Shown: positions 44,472-54,741, counted from the stretch's first letter. The stretch is DNA of 64,000 nt from Pseudomonas sp. (GCF_030690725.1 NZ_JAUYGD010000038.1:1-64000); one strand, 5' to 3'. The notes: generated by a model not told the origin, from the sequence alone. A program made the numbers and translations.

Positions 44472-44941
44472 CCCAGGCCAGTCTGCACGCGGATGACGGG
44501 CTGCAGCTGGACAACCAGCTGTGTTTCAAGCTCTACGCCGCTTCACGGGCGGTGATCCGCGCTTACAAGCCGATGCTCGATCAGCTCGGCCTGACCTACC
44601 CGCAGTACCTGGCCATGCTGGTGCTGTGGGAGTGGCAGCAACAACCGCCGGTCTTGCCGACGGTTAAGGCCCTGGGTGAGCGCTTGCTGCTGGATTCCGG
44701 CACGCTAACGCCGTTGCTCAAGCGCCTGGAGCTGCAAGGCTTGCTGCTGCGTAAGCGTTCGGTCAGTGATGAGCGTGAGGTGCACCTGGCGCTGACCCCG
44801 GCCGGCTGCGCCTTGCGTGAGCAGGTGTTGCCGCTGAAAAGCCAGCTGCTGTGCGAGCGCGGGATTGATCTCGATCAGGTTGCCGCGTTGCGTAGCCAGG
44901 TCGGTGTGCTTCTTGATCAGTTTATGGTGCTTAACCACTGA
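44468..44941 (+). CDS. ospR: MarR/OhrR-type oxidative stress regulator OspR
   Basis: A 157-residue MarR-family protein. The N-terminal helix carries the redox Cys 19 ([20 protein letters not shown]), as in OhrR and OspR. The winged helix follows ([40 protein letters not shown]), and further Cys are at 114 and 129. Oxidation of the sensing Cys should release DNA. Its likely target is the palindrome at 43916-43945. The 3' end overlaps the convergent sagS gene by 25 bases. Confidence 0.9.
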   Translation: MTQASLHADDGLQLDNQLCFKLYAASRAVIRAYKPMLDQLGLTYPQYLAMLVLWEWQQQPPVLPTVKALGERLLLDSGTLTPLLKRLELQGLLLRKRSVSDEREVHLALTPAGCALREQVLPLKSQLLCERGIDLDQVAALRSQVGVLLDQFMVLNH

Positions 44942-47229
44942 TCGAGCAGGGCCGCCAGCTCATCCTTGCGGAAGGGCTTGGCCAAGTAGTCGTCCATTCC
45001 CGCAGCGCGGCAGCGCTCGCGTTCATCGGACAGCGCGTTGGCTGTCAGGGCGATGATCGGTAGCTCGGCGAATTCGGTTTTCTGGCGAATCCGTCGGGTG
45101 GTTTCATAGCCATCCATGACCGGCATATTGCAGTCCATCAGAATCAGATCGACCGCCTGGGTTTCCAGCAGGGTCAGGGCTTCGCCGCCGTGATTGGCCA
45201 GCAGCACCTCGCAGCCGAGCTTGCCTAGCATGCCTTTAGCCACCAACTGGTTGACCGGGTTGTCTTCCACCAGCAGTACGCGCGCCTGGCGGTTGCGTTG
45301 CGGCTCGCTGTGTTGCTCGGCGGCATGCGTCTCGCCCTGGCCGAGGGTGCGGCGTAAGGCCTGCAGCAGTGCCTGGCGTGACAGCGGCCGGGCCAGTTGT
45401 TCGATAGGCGAAAGTTTTTCCACCTGCTCGCTGCTGAGAAAGTTGCCGTAGGCGCTGACCAGCAGAATCGGCAGGTTGCAGAGCGTACGCAGCTCATTCA
45501 AACGCTGCGGGCAATCACTGATCAGCAGGTCGGCATCAAGCGTGCCCAGCGCGGCGTCGGCGTCCAAGTGTTGATACTGCAGGCCCCAGCTTGGCAGCAG
45601 GCTGGCCAGCTGTTCACTGAGCCCGGAACTGGCGGGGCTGAGCCCGATAATGTGTCCGTGCAACAGGGGAAGCTGCTTAGCGTTGGTCTGGCCGGGTAGC
45701 GGCAGGTCGACGCAGAAGGTGCTGCCGAAACCTTCCCGTGTCTCCAGGCTCAGTTGGCCGTGCATGGCTTCGCAGAGGCGGCGCGTCAGGGCCAGGCCCA
45801 GGCCGGTGCCGCCAAATTGCCGAGTGATGCCAACCCCAGCCTGGGCAAATGGATGGAAGATCCGCGCTTGGGCGTCTTCGGCAATGCCGATGCCGGTATC
45901 ACGCACGATGATCCTGACGCCGCCGGCCTGGGCAGTGACGCTGATATCGACGCGGCCAAAGCGGGTGAACTTCAAGGCGTTGGACAGCAGGTTGCTGACA
46001 ATCTGCCTGACCCGCGTCGGGTCGCCGAGCAGCTGGTTAGGTAGCAGTGGGTCGATCAGGCAGGTCAGTTCGACGCCGGGTGCGGCGTTTTGCGACAGCA
46101 GGTTGGCGGTGTCTTCGACCATGCTGCCAAGGTCGAAGGGGATCTGCTCCAGTTCCAACTGTCCGGCCTCGAATTTCGACAGGTCGAGAATGTCGTTAAG
46201 CAGCTCGACCAGTACCTTGCCGGAGTCGTGGGCAATCGACAGCTGTTGGCGCTGTTCGTTATTCAGTGGGCCGTCCAGCGACAGCGCAAGCATGCCCAGC
46301 AGGCCGTTGAGCGGGGTGCGAATCTCGTGGCTCATATTGGCCAGAAAGGCTGAACGCGCTTGGGCCATGTCCAGCGCTGTGCGTTTGGCCTGCTCCAGCT
46401 CACGGTTGGAGTCGAGCAAGCGGCTGTTGGCGGCCTCCAGTTGCTCGGTGCGCGCCGAGACCATGTCTTCCAGTTCGGCCAGGTAGCGGGTCAGGCGGGC
46501 TTCGGCTTGCTGGCGCTGCTCGATTTCGCTGGCGATGCTGCTCAGTTGGCGGTTGGTCACATCGACCAGCACGCCGATCTCGTCGCGCTCATGGTTGGGC
46601 GGGTAGGGCAGCTTGGCATTGTTGGGGCTGCGCAGGTCACGTTCGCTGAGGGCGCGGATAAAACCGGTGAGCGGCTTGGTCAGCATGAAATAGAACATCA
46701 CCAGCAGAATCAGCGACAGCAGCAAACTACGGGCGAAGCCGGTGAGCAGGGTCAGCAGCGAGCGATTGAGAAAGTGGCTGCCAAAGGCGTAGGTGTCGAC
46801 TTCCAGGCTCAGCTTGCCGAGCGCTTCGCTGGGCGAGTGGCTGACGAACAGCGCGGTTTCGAAGTGCCGGCGTTTGCCGAACATAAAGTCGCTGAGTACC
46901 CGGTAGCGACTTTCCAGAGCCGGGCGGCTGACGCTGGCCAGGGTTAGCTGGTTGTTGTCGATGATCTGTGCGCTGATCACCGCTGGTGAACGCAGCAGGC
47001 CGAGCACCAGTTCCTGGGCAAGTTCGGCGTCGATGTTGTAGGCGATGCGCGCAGCCGGGTTGTGGCTGATTTCCATCAGCGCGTTAATCTCGCGGTTGAT
47101 GGAGGCATCTTCGCTGGCATAATCGATGCCCACTTGAATAAAGCTGAGCGCCGTGCCGAGGATAAAGGCTACCAATACGGTCAAGCCGGCCTGTTTGAAT
47201 GACAGGCGTTGGGTTAGCGCTATATCCAT
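44917..47229 (-). CDS. sagS: Hybrid sensor histidine kinase SagS
   Basis: A 770-residue membrane kinase from ATG 47229 ([15 protein letters not shown]); an upstream start at 47265 is possible. Two membrane helices at about residues 15-37 and 175-200 enclose a periplasmic sensor domain. A coiled coil, the H box [16 protein letters not shown] box [17 protein letters not shown] [18 protein letters not shown] and GGTGLGLAL boxes follow. A degenerate receiver comes next and then a C-terminal receiver with Asp in [13 protein letters not shown]. In P. aeruginosa SagS directs the switch to biofilm and drug tolerance. Confidence 0.88.
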   Translation of the reverse strand: MDIALTQRLSFKQAGLTVLVAFILGTALSFIQVGIDYASEDASINREINALMEISHNPAARIAYNIDAELAQELVLGLLRSPAVISAQIIDNNQLTLASVSRPALESRYRVLSDFMFGKRRHFETALFVSHSPSEALGKLSLEVDTYAFGSHFLNRSLLTLLTGFARSLLLSLILLVMFYFMLTKPLTGFIRALSERDLRSPNNAKLPYPPNHERDEIGVLVDVTNRQLSSIASEIEQRQQAEARLTRYLAELEDMVSARTEQLEAANSRLLDSNRELEQAKRTALDMAQARSAFLANMSHEIRTPLNGLLGMLALSLDGPLNNEQRQQLSIAHDSGKVLVELLNDILDLSKFEAGQLELEQIPFDLGSMVEDTANLLSQNAAPGVELTCLIDPLLPNQLLGDPTRVRQIVSNLLSNALKFTRFGRVDISVTAQAGGVRIIVRDTGIGIAEDAQARIFHPFAQAGVGITRQFGGTGLGLALTRRLCEAMHGQLSLETREGFGSTFCVDLPLPGQTNAKQLPLLHGHIIGLSPASSGLSEQLASLLPSWGLQYQHLDADAALGTLDADLLISDCPQRLNELRTLCNLPILLVSAYGNFLSSEQVEKLSPIEQLARPLSRQALLQALRRTLGQGETHAAEQHSEPQRNRQARVLLVEDNPVNQLVAKGMLGKLGCEVLLANHGGEALTLLETQAVDLILMDCNMPVMDGYETTRRIRQKTEFAELPIIALTANALSDERERCRAAGMDDYLAKPFRKDELAALLDQWLSTIN

Positions 47230-47328
47230 ATGGGCCGGTTGTTCTCGTGTTGAATCGCCTGCCAAGCATAGCCCATCTGTTTTGCCGGACGGCAGTGGTA
47301 GAACGGCCTGAAAACCCTGGAGTGTGTT

Positions 47329-48222
47329 GTGGATTCGCGTTTAAGTGATTTTTTGTTGCGCGCCGAGGCTGTATTGGCGCGCCTGGAGCCATTACTACCG
47401 GCCCAGCGCCCGGTTATCGACTGGCAGCAGAGCCTAGCGGCCCGCTGGCAGCGTGATGGTCGCAGCGGCTTTTTGGCGCCGCTGCAGCTCAGTCTGGATG
47501 TAAATCTGGACGATCTGATCGGCGTGGATCGCCAGCGTGCCCAGTTGGCGCGCAATACCCAGCAGTTTATTCAGGGTCTTCCGGCCAACCACGCCCTGCT
47601 CTGGGGTGCGCGCGGCACGGGTAAATCATCCTTGGTGCGTGCTCTGCTGGCCGAACATGCGGCGGCGGGATTGCGCCTGGTTGAGATCGAACGTGATCAT
47701 CTGGCCGATCTGCCGCGCATCGTCGAACAGCTGAGCGAGCTACCGCAGCGCTTCGTGCTGTTTTGCGATGACCTGTCGTTCGAGGCTGGCGAGGGTGACT
47801 ACCGCATGCTGAAGACCGTGCTGGATGGTTCGCTGGAGCGTGCACCGGACAATGTGTTGCTGTATGCCACTTCCAACCGTCGCCATCTGCTGCCGGAAAA
47901 GCAGAGCGATAACGAAAACTGGCAGCGAGTCGATGGCGAGCTGCACCCTAACGAGGCGGTGGAAGACAAGATCGCGTTGTCCGACCGCTTCGGTCTGTGG
48001 CTGTCGTTCTATCCCTTTAGTCAGGAGCATTTTCTTGATGTGGTCCGCCACTGGGTCGGAGTGCACGCCGCACAGGCCGGCCTGACCTGGCAATGGCACG
48101 ACGAGCTGGAAAAGGCCGCCATACGCTGGGCCTTGGGCCGCGGCAACCGTAACGGACGCTGCGCCTATCAATTCGCCCGTGACTGGGTGGGCCTGCAACT
48201 ACTGAGTAAGCACGATGATTGA
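47329..48222 (+). CDS. AAA-type ATPase of the DUF815 family
   Basis: A 297-residue protein with GTG start. Walker [10 protein letters not shown] lies at about 97-105, Walker [12 protein letters not shown] at about 140, sensor region [13 protein letters not shown], and an arginine-containing C-terminal lid ([14 protein letters not shown]). The family is widespread and uncharacterised; it may be a chaperone-like or regulatory ATPase. It overlaps the fRMsr gene by 8 bases, so the two are coupled, and is divergent from sagS. Confidence 0.87.
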   Translation: MDSRLSDFLLRAEAVLARLEPLLPAQRPVIDWQQSLAARWQRDGRSGFLAPLQLSLDVNLDDLIGVDRQRAQLARNTQQFIQGLPANHALLWGARGTGKSSLVRALLAEHAAAGLRLVEIERDHLADLPRIVEQLSELPQRFVLFCDDLSFEAGEGDYRMLKTVLDGSLERAPDNVLLYATSNRRHLLPEKQSDNENWQRVDGELHPNEAVEDKIALSDRFGLWLSFYPFSQEHFLDVVRHWVGVHAAQAGLTWQWHDELEKAAIRWALGRGNRNGRCAYQFARDWVGLQLLSKHDD

Positions 48223-48697
48223 TCTACAACAGAGCGGGCAGGGGCTCGACGGCTACCCACTGCTGGTGGCGCAACTGCAGGCGCTGCTGGCGGGTGAGCG
48301 CGATTTTATCGCCAATGCGGCGCAGTTTTCGGCGTTTCTGTTTCAGGAGCTGAGTGACCTGAACTGGGCGGGTTTCTACCTGGCCCGTGGTGAGGAGCTG
48401 GTACTCGGGCCGTTCCAGGGCAAAGTGGCCTGTGTGCGGATTCCCTTCGGTCGCGGCGTGTGCGGCGCCGCAGCGGCCACTGGGCAGACTCAGCGCGTTG
48501 AAGATGTACATGCATTTGCCGGGCATATCGCCTGCGACAGTGCTTCCAATAGCGAACTGGTGGTGCCGTTGTTCAAGGACGGCCGCATGCTTGGCGTGCT
48601 GGATCTCGACAGCCCGTCATTGGCACGTTTTAGTGCAGTGGATCAGGCCGGTATCGAGCGGCTGGTCGAGGTGTTTGTCGAACTGACCGATTGCTGA
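48215..48697 (+). CDS. Free methionine-(R)-sulfoxide reductase (GAF domain)
   Basis: A 160-residue single GAF-domain protein. The three conserved Cys of fRMsr are present: Cys 73 in KVACVRIPFGRGVC, Cys 83 and the catalytic Cys 107 in GHIACDSASNSE. SELVVPLFKDGRMLGVLDLDS is the GAF core. It reduces free methionine-R-sulfoxide. With msrB 5 kb away this adds to the methionine repair functions of the region. A terminator follows. Confidence 0.92.
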   Translation: MIDLQQSGQGLDGYPLLVAQLQALLAGERDFIANAAQFSAFLFQELSDLNWAGFYLARGEELVLGPFQGKVACVRIPFGRGVCGAAAATGQTQRVEDVHAFAGHIACDSASNSELVVPLFKDGRMLGVLDLDSPSLARFSAVDQAGIERLVEVFVELTDC

Positions 48698-48716
48698 GCA
48701 GCGCTAAAAACAAGGC

Positions 48717-48744
48717 AAAAAGCCCGGCAATCGCCGGGCTTTTT
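48717..48744 (+). terminator. Bidirectional terminator between fRMsr and GST genes
   Basis: AAAAAGCCCGGC-AATC-GCCGGGCTTTTT, perfect stem between convergent genes. Confidence 0.92.
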
Positions 48745-48764
48745 GTTGGATGGCCAGCGATTAT

Positions 48765-49427
48765 TCAGGCCTTGGCGGCCATCTTGGCGAGCATCTTCAG
48801 CTCGCCTGGCAATACGGCCTGCACCGAGTCGCGTGCAGTGATTCGCGCATAGTGCGCACTCAGGTTGGGCCAGCGCTGTGCGTCCAGTTGCTCATCGCCA
48901 TGCTGCATATTGATCAGTTGGCAGGCCAGGGCCAGGTCGGCCAGGGTTAGGCTATCGCCGACCAGGTATGCAGCTGAACCAAGGGTCTGTTCCAGGTAGT
49001 CGAAGTGGGCGGGTAGCTTTTCCTGCAGGGCTTTTTGTACGACTGCTTCGTCGCAGCTCTGGCCCATGCTGGGTTTTAGTGCGCGGTTGCGAAACACGCT
49101 GAAGGTGCACAGCGGGGCCAGCTCATAGTCGGCATATTTCTCCAGCCAGCGCACCTGTGCGCGTTGTTCGGCGTTCTGGCCCAGCAGGCTAGGGCGATCT
49201 GGATGCTTGTCGTCCAGGTACTGGCAGATCACGCTGGAGTCGGCGAGGGTGAAATCGCCATCCTTCATCGCCGGAATGCGCCCCAGTGGGCTTAGCTCGC
49301 GGTACCAGGCTGGCTGGCCGAACGGCAGGATGATTTCCAGCTGGTAGTCCAGGTTCTTTTCAGCCAGAAACAGACGGACTTTACGGACGAAGGGCGACAG
49401 CGGGGCACCGTATACGGTCAGGCTCAT
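48765..49427 (-). CDS. Glutathione S-transferase family protein
   Basis: A 220-residue GST from ATG 49427 (MSLTVYGAPLSPFVRKVRLFL). The N-terminal thioredoxin-like domain has the Ser/Pro start (APLSPF) where many bacterial GSTs place the catalytic Ser, then GRIPAMKDGDFTLADSSVICQYLD with the glutathione-binding Asp-Ser. The C-terminal helical domain contains SLTLADLALACQ. The electrophile substrate is unknown. It faces the fRMsr gene tail to tail. Confidence 0.9.
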   Translation of the reverse strand: MSLTVYGAPLSPFVRKVRLFLAEKNLDYQLEIILPFGQPAWYRELSPLGRIPAMKDGDFTLADSSVICQYLDDKHPDRPSLLGQNAEQRAQVRWLEKYADYELAPLCTFSVFRNRALKPSMGQSCDEAVVQKALQEKLPAHFDYLEQTLGSAAYLVGDSLTLADLALACQLINMQHGDEQLDAQRWPNLSAHYARITARDSVQAVLPGELKMLAKMAAKA

Positions 49428-49478
49428 GTGCGGCACTCGTGGGCAGGGCGGTAGCGCGCAAGCTGCGCGCTGGAGGGG

Positions 49479-50249
49479 TTAGTCGTATATGTTCTTCTTC
49501 TTCCATTCGTCATCGCCGCCGAGCGACTCCAGGCCGGCATCCAGTTCGCTGGCTTGGTCAGTGGTCGGCTTGTTACTTTCCAGAACCATGGCATTGGCGC
49601 GCGCCAGTTGTTCTTCGAATTTCTTCAGGGCGTTCTGGTAAGGCGCTGGATCAGGTTGTTTGCGCAGGTACTGCACGCCGCGCTCGAATGCCAGGCGTGC
49701 CTGGCCTGGCTGGTTTTGCTGCAGGGCCTGTTGGCCTAGGTTGCCGAAAAACTCGATATGCACCTGGGTCAGCATATGGCGCACTTCTTTCAGCCAATGC
49801 TTGGCCTCGTTGGTCGGGATAATCCCGTCTTTGGCGCAGCGGGTCAGCTGGCCATGGAGGTTTTCCAGCTGGAAGCGTACTTCCTTAGCTTTGGCTTCAT
49901 TGAGGATGGGTTGCGGCGGGTTGTTTACGGCAATCGACTCGCCCTGGGCGATCAGCTTACGCAGCTCTTCAATGCGCGCCTTGAGGGCGTTATTGCCCTT
50001 GTCCAGCGGCAGCATGCGTTCACTGAAGTGCAACTGCAGGCGGCTGAGCATCAGCTTCAGTGCTGGCGTCATCAGTTGGCCGGGGAGGGCTTCGGCGAGA
50101 TCGGTGCAGCGGCGCAGGCGATCATTAAGGTCGGCCTTGATGCGCGCCTTCTCCAGTTTGTTGTTCTCGACCATATGATTGATGTAGGCAATGGCGATCA
50201 AAACGACGATGCCAGAAACAATCAATATGGTAATCACGAGTGGGGACAT
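49479..50249 (-). CDS. Membrane-anchored helical protein of unknown function
   Basis: A 256-residue protein with one N-terminal membrane helix (VITILIVSGIVVLIAIAYI, about 5-23). The cytoplasmic remainder is nearly all helix with coiled-coil stretches (ARIEELRKLIAQ; FQLENLHGQLTR) and one TPR-like unit (QALQQNQPGQARLAFERGVQYLRK). The tail is acidic. No enzyme motif is seen. Homologues are expected at the same place in other Pseudomonas, between the GST and the tRNA operon. It may be an envelope scaffold. Confidence 0.78.
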   Translation of the reverse strand: MSPLVITILIVSGIVVLIAIAYINHMVENNKLEKARIKADLNDRLRRCTDLAEALPGQLMTPALKLMLSRLQLHFSERMLPLDKGNNALKARIEELRKLIAQGESIAVNNPPQPILNEAKAKEVRFQLENLHGQLTRCAKDGIIPTNEAKHWLKEVRHMLTQVHIEFFGNLGQQALQQNQPGQARLAFERGVQYLRKQPDPAPYQNALKKFEEQLARANAMVLESNKPTTDQASELDAGLESLGGDDEWKKKNIYD

Positions 50250-50369
50250 GGGTGCAGCCTCTCGATCACCGGTTTTTCGTCCGAGTGTAGTGCCTTAGCC
50301 GGGAGGCTGATAGGGCTGCCTCACATTCGGAGCTGAAGTCTTTGATTTATAAAAATTTTTACACAGAGG

Positions 50370-50398
50370 TTGACGGGCCTTGCAAGGCTCCATAGAAT
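50370..50398 (+). promoter_or_regulatory. Strong sigma-70 promoter of the tRNA operon
   Basis: TTGACG, exactly 17 bases, TAGAAT, preceded by an AT-rich UP-like stretch (ATAAAAATTTTTACA) and followed by a GCGCGCC discriminator, as expected for a stringently controlled stable-RNA promoter. Confidence 0.85.
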
Positions 50399-50473
50399 GC
50401 GCGCCACTTCGTAGCGCAATGCCTCACGGCAAAACGTGTAGAAGCCGGATAGAAGTTGTAGTTTCCGGGCTGC

Positions 50474-50549
50474 GTCCCCTTCGTCTAGTGGCCTAGGACA
50501 CCGCCCTTTCACGGCGGTAACAGGGGTTCGAGTCCCCTAGGGGACGCCA
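50474..50549 (+). tRNA. tRNA-Glu (anticodon TTC), copy 1
   Basis: 76 bases including encoded CCA. Acceptor stem GTCCCCT/AGGGGAC, anticodon arm CCGCC-CTTTCAC-GGCGG, T arm with GGTTCGAGTCC. It matches bacterial tRNA-Glu and is identical to copy 2. Confidence 0.97.
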
Positions 50550-50587
50550 CTTCTTAATGAAGTGTGCTGCAAAAAACCAAGTTGTAT

Positions 50588-50663
<76 letters not shown>

Positions 50664-50707
50664 GATTCAGGTGGTCTGCTTAGGCAGGTAGCCGACAAGT
50701 TCCAAGG

Positions 50708-50783
50708 TCCCCTTCGTCTAGTGGCCTAGGACACCGCCCTTTCACGGCGGTAACAGGGGTTCGAGTCCCCTAGGGGACGCCAT
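50708..50783 (+). tRNA. tRNA-Glu (anticodon TTC), copy 2
   Basis: Same 76-base sequence as copy 1 at 50474. Together with the next tRNA-Gly it makes a tandem duplication of the Glu-Gly pair. Confidence 0.97.
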
Positions 50784-50803
50784 TTTTAGTACCAAGCTGT
50801 ATT

Positions 50804-50880
<77 letters not shown>

Positions 50881-50888
50881 ATAAACGA

Positions 50889-50916
50889 AAACGCCGCTCA
50901 CTGAGCGGCGTTTTTG
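50889..50916 (+). terminator. Terminator of the tRNA operon
   Basis: AAAACGCCGCTC-ACT-GAGCGGCGTTTTT, strong perfect stem with T run. Confidence 0.92.
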
Positions 50917-50939
50917 TTTCTGCTGTTTTTATTGCCTAC

Positions 50940-50976
50940 AAAAAAAGCCCGCCGGTTATGCCGTGCGGGCTTTTTT
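50940..50976 (-). terminator. Terminator of the minus-strand gene at 50992
   Basis: GCCCGC / GCGGGC stem with A run on the left (T run for the minus strand) and T run on the right; it lies 15 bases after the minus-strand stop codon. Confidence 0.85.
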
Positions 50977-50991
50977 GCTTCTGGCTGAGGT

Positions 50992-51402
50992 TTAGTGTGT
51001 GCCGCCTTGCGCGGGCATGGTCAGCAGCTGCTTTTCCTGGTTCCAGTCGAAGGGTTCGTCGTTTTCTTCGGCGTAGAAGCGGCGTTCTTCGAGGGTCTGG
51101 TACATCTCGATTTCTTCGTCCGGCATAAAGTGCAGGCAGTCGCCGCCGAAGAACCACAGCAGGTCGCGCGGCACCAGGTGGGCGATTTGCGGGTAGCGCT
51201 GGAAGATCTGGCTGATCAGGTCCTGGCCCAGGTAGAGGCTGGCTTCCGGATCGCTCGGCAGGTCGCTGAGCAATTCGTCGTAGCGCTCCAGGTACATGGC
51301 GTGGCTGTCATCGAGAATCTGCTCGGCTTCGCCCAGGGCGACCAGGATGGTGCGCAGGTGCTGCAGCAGGGCGAGGTGATGGTCGATGTGAGTGTTGGCC
51401 AT
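50992..51402 (-). CDS. PA2817-like conserved protein
   Basis: A 136-residue acidic, helical, soluble protein (start MANTHIDHHLALLQHLRTIL; centre HLVPRDLLWFFGGDCLHFMPDEEIEMYQ). It closely resembles a family named after P. aeruginosa PA2817, found throughout Pseudomonas and without known function. The Cys-His-Phe and acidic cluster in the middle is the most distinctive part. It lies 66 bases downstream of fadE on the same strand and could be co-transcribed. Confidence 0.8.
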   Translation of the reverse strand: MANTHIDHHLALLQHLRTILVALGEAEQILDDSHAMYLERYDELLSDLPSDPEASLYLGQDLISQIFQRYPQIAHLVPRDLLWFFGGDCLHFMPDEEIEMYQTLEERRFYAEENDEPFDWNQEKQLLTMPAQGGTH

Positions 51403-51468
51403 GGGGCAATCCTGTAGGTAAAACGGGCGCGCAAGTATAAGGCTCGCGTCGCCCGCTGTCCTGTCGGT

Positions 51469-53916
51469 TTAGCGGACTTTACCCGCACCCAAGGTCAGTT
51501 CTTCCTTGGCAAAGTCGTCGACATCGATCACCACCCGCCGCGCCGCTTCGGCCTGATGCAGGCTGTGCGCTTCTTCCGGGTTGAGAACCCCAGCAGCCAG
51601 CGCGGCATCGATCAGGCTTTGTCCGGGCAGTTCCTGGACCTGGCCGGCTTTGACGGCCTTGTGCAGTTTCTTCTGCAGGCCCTGTACGTCCTGCAGCAGG
51701 TTCATCGCATATTGCAGGGCACCCACCGGGTCCTGTTCAGCTTGTGGGCGATAGCAGCCTTCGAGCAGTTCCTCCAGCGCCGGGTCGCCGCTGTTACGAC
51801 CGATGATGCCAGCCACTTCGGCGTCCAGTTGATCGCTTGGGCCTTTGTGTCGGCGGCCTAATGGCAATACCAGCAAGCGCAGGGCGCAGCCGAGCAGTTT
51901 GCTGGGGAAGTTGCTGAGCAACTCTTCCAGCGCCTGTTCGGCCTTGCCCAGGCTTTCTTCCACGGCCCAGCACAGCATGGGCTGTGAATGCTCCGGATAG
52001 CCGAGGTCGTGGTAGCGCTTGAGCGCGGCAGAGGCCAGGTACAGGTGGCTGAGTACATCACCGAGTCGCGCCGACAGGCGTTCGCGGCGTTTCAGTTCGC
52101 CGCCGAGCAACATCATGCTGGTGTCGGCGAGCAGGGCGAAGGACGCTGCCAGCCGGTTGAGCGCGCGGAAATACGGGCGGCTGATGCGGTCGCCGGGCAC
52201 CTGACTGAAGACGCCAAAGCCGAGGCTGAGCAGCAGGCTGCTGGCGGCGTTGCTCACGGCAAAGCCGATATGTTGCAGCAGCAGTTCATCGAACTCCTGC
52301 AGCGCCTGGTCCTGGTCTTCGCGACCGGCCAGGGCCATTTCCTTGAGCACGTAGGGGTGGCAGCGAATTGCGCCCTGACCAAAGATCATCAGGTTGCGCG
52401 AGAGGATATTGGCCCCCTCCACGGTGATAAAGATCGGCGCCCCTTGCCACGAGCGCGCCAGGTAGTTGTTCGGGCCCATGACGATACCCTTACCGCCGTG
52501 CACGTCCATGGCGTGGCTGATGCATTCGCGGCCGCGTTCGGTCAGGTGATACTTGAGGATGGCCGAGAGCACTGAGGGTTTTTCGCCCAGATCCACCGCA
52601 TTGGCAGTGAGGATGCGTGCGCTATCCATCAACCAGGCGTTGCCGCCAATACGGGCCAGGGCTTCCTGAATGCCTTCGAAGGCGGACAGCGGCACGTTGA
52701 ACTGCTCGCGGACTTGGCTGTACTGGCCGGTGGTCAGGCTGGTGAACTTGGCCGCGCCAGTGCCGACTGCCGGCAGGGAGATCGAGCGGCCCACGGACAG
52801 GCAGTTCATCAGCATCATCCAGCCCTTGCCGAGCATTTCTTCGCCGCCGATCAGGTAATCCAGCGGGATAAACACATCCTTGCCGGAGTTCGGGCCGTTC
52901 ATAAAGGCGGCGCCGAGGGGCAGATGGCGGCGGCCGATTTCGACACCGGGCGTTTCGGTGGGTACCAGGGCTAGGCTGATGCCCAGGTCTTCCTCTTCGC
53001 CCAGCAGGTGCTCAGGATCGTAAGCTTTGAAGGCCAGGCCGAGCAGGGTGGCGACCGGGCCGAGGGTGATATAGCGCTTTTCCCAGTTCAGGCGCAGGCC
53101 GATCACTTCCTCGCCTTGCCACTGGCCTTTGCAGATGATCCCGGTGTCCGGCATGGCGCCGGCGTCGGAGCCGGCCAGGGGGCCAGTTAGGGCGAAGCAG
53201 GGGATGTCTTCACCGCGCGCCAGGCGCGGCAGGTAATGGTCACGTTGGGCGTCGGTGCCGTAGTGCAGCAGCAGTTCGGCCGGGCCCAGCGAGTTGGGCA
53301 CCATCACGGTGGAGGCTAGATCGCCGGAGCGGGTGGCCAGCTTCATCGCCACCTGGGAGTGGGCATAGGCGGAAAAGCCCTTGCCGCCGTATTGCTTGGG
53401 GATGATCAGGGCGAAGAAGCCATGGCTCTTGATATGTGCCCAGGCCTCGGCAGGTAGGTCCATCTGCTGGCCGATCTGCCAGTCACTGACCATGGCGCAC
53501 AGCGCTTCGGTGGGGCCGTCGATAAACGCCTGTTCTTCCTCGGTGAGCTGGGCCTTGGGGTAGGCGAGCAGGGTGTCCCAGTCCGGGCGGCCGCTGAACA
53601 GCTCGCCATCCCACCACACTGTGCCGGCTTCGATGGCATCGCGCTCGGTGGCCGACATCGGCGGCAGCACGCGCTTAAACCAGGCAAACAGCGGTGCAGT
53701 GAACAGGCTACGGCGTTGCTCGGGCAGCAGCAGCGGCAAGGCCACGGCCAGCAGGAGCAACCAAAACAGGCCCATCAGCCAGACCGGTGCATGGCTGAAC
53801 ACGCCCATCAGAATCAAAAAACTGGCCACGATGCCCAGGGCGGGCAGGGGCGCGGTGCGGCGGTGAGCGAGAAAGGCCGTGCCAAGCAGCAGGGCGAGTA
53901 ACCAGAGAGCGAGCAT
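51469..53916 (-). CDS. fadE: FadE-type acyl-CoA dehydrogenase
   Basis: An 815-residue protein, the length of E. coli FadE (814). It has an N-terminal hydrophobic region of about 70 residues with two to three membrane segments. The dehydrogenase core follows: FALTGPLAGSDAGAMPDTG, MDVHGGKGIVMGPNNYLARSWQGAP, ITVEGANILSRNLMIFGQGAIRCHPY. A C-terminal DUF1974-like helical domain completes it. It catalyses the first step of fatty acid beta-oxidation at the membrane and passes electrons to ETF. Several palindrome-like bases (TGCGT-GTGT-ACGCA, 53939-53952) lie just upstream of the start and might be an operator. Confidence 0.93.
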   Translation of the reverse strand: MLALWLLALLLGTAFLAHRRTAPLPALGIVASFLILMGVFSHAPVWLMGLFWLLLLAVALPLLLPEQRRSLFTAPLFAWFKRVLPPMSATERDAIEAGTVWWDGELFSGRPDWDTLLAYPKAQLTEEEQAFIDGPTEALCAMVSDWQIGQQMDLPAEAWAHIKSHGFFALIIPKQYGGKGFSAYAHSQVAMKLATRSGDLASTVMVPNSLGPAELLLHYGTDAQRDHYLPRLARGEDIPCFALTGPLAGSDAGAMPDTGIICKGQWQGEEVIGLRLNWEKRYITLGPVATLLGLAFKAYDPEHLLGEEEDLGISLALVPTETPGVEIGRRHLPLGAAFMNGPNSGKDVFIPLDYLIGGEEMLGKGWMMLMNCLSVGRSISLPAVGTGAAKFTSLTTGQYSQVREQFNVPLSAFEGIQEALARIGGNAWLMDSARILTANAVDLGEKPSVLSAILKYHLTERGRECISHAMDVHGGKGIVMGPNNYLARSWQGAPIFITVEGANILSRNLMIFGQGAIRCHPYVLKEMALAGREDQDQALQEFDELLLQHIGFAVSNAASSLLLSLGFGVFSQVPGDRISRPYFRALNRLAASFALLADTSMMLLGGELKRRERLSARLGDVLSHLYLASAALKRYHDLGYPEHSQPMLCWAVEESLGKAEQALEELLSNFPSKLLGCALRLLVLPLGRRHKGPSDQLDAEVAGIIGRNSGDPALEELLEGCYRPQAEQDPVGALQYAMNLLQDVQGLQKKLHKAVKAGQVQELPGQSLIDAALAAGVLNPEEAHSLHQAEAARRVVIDVDDFAKEELTLGAGKVR

Positions 53917-54081
53917 GCAGAATCCTCCATGATGACAATGCGTGTGTACGCACCATCACGAGCGTAGTCGTCATTGATGGCGACAAGAGCGGTGAGCTTG
54001 GCCGAATCGTCGTGACATTGGCCGGACTCGCATCGTTAGACTGGTTTCTCAGTCATTGGCTTTCAATCATGAGAAACCCTG

Positions 54082-54741
54082 ATGCGTGAATACCTCGAGC
54101 CCGGCCGCTTCATCGATAGTGACCACCCAGCGCTGGTGGAGTTCGCAGAAAAGTTTCGCGGGGCCAGTCGCGAGCCGCGTGAGCAGGCCATCAAGCTGTA
54201 CTACGCGGTGCGCGATGAAATTCGCTACAACCCCTATGTGTTTAGCCGCGACGCCGACACGTTGAAGGCCAGCCACGCATTGCTGGCGGGGGAGAGTTAC
54301 TGCGTGCCCAAAGCCACTTTGCTCGCCGCCTGCGCCCGCCATTGCGGCATCCCGGCGCGCATCGGCCTGGCCGATGTGCGCAACCATCTGGCCACACCAC
54401 GGCTGCTGGAGATGCTGCGCAGTGAAGTATTCGCCATGCACGGCTACACCGAGTTGTACCTTGAGGGCCGCTGGGTCAAGGCCACGCCGGCGTTCAACCT
54501 GGCGCTGTGCCGGGTATTCAAGGTGGCGCCACTGGAGTTCGATGGCCTGAGCGACAGCGTATTTCACCCGTTCAACCAGCAGGGCGAGCGTTATATGGAA
54601 TACCTGCACGACCACGGCCAGTTTGTCGATGTGCCGGAGCAGCTGTTCTTCGGCCATCTTGCCGCCTGCTACCCACATCTGTTTGCCGAGGATGCGCTAT
54701 CGATCAGTGGCGACTTCGCCGCTGAGGCCGTGCCCGGCTGA
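54082..54741 (+). CDS. Transglutaminase-like cysteine protease-fold protein
   Basis: A 219-residue protein. The core starts with YYAVRDEIRYNPYVF, then the nucleophile Cys 74 in GESYCVPKATLLAACARHCGIPARIG, and His 120 in AMHGYTELYLEGRWVKATPAFN. At the place of the usual Asp of the triad (DPT) the sequence reads ATP, so the third residue is absent or replaced. Related proteins of unknown role are common in bacteria. It has no signal peptide and is separate from the ABC genes that follow. Confidence 0.82.
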   Translation: MREYLEPGRFIDSDHPALVEFAEKFRGASREPREQAIKLYYAVRDEIRYNPYVFSRDADTLKASHALLAGESYCVPKATLLAACARHCGIPARIGLADVRNHLATPRLLEMLRSEVFAMHGYTELYLEGRWVKATPAFNLALCRVFKVAPLEFDGLSDSVFHPFNQQGERYMEYLHDHGQFVDVPEQLFFGHLAACYPHLFAEDALSISGDFAAEAVPG

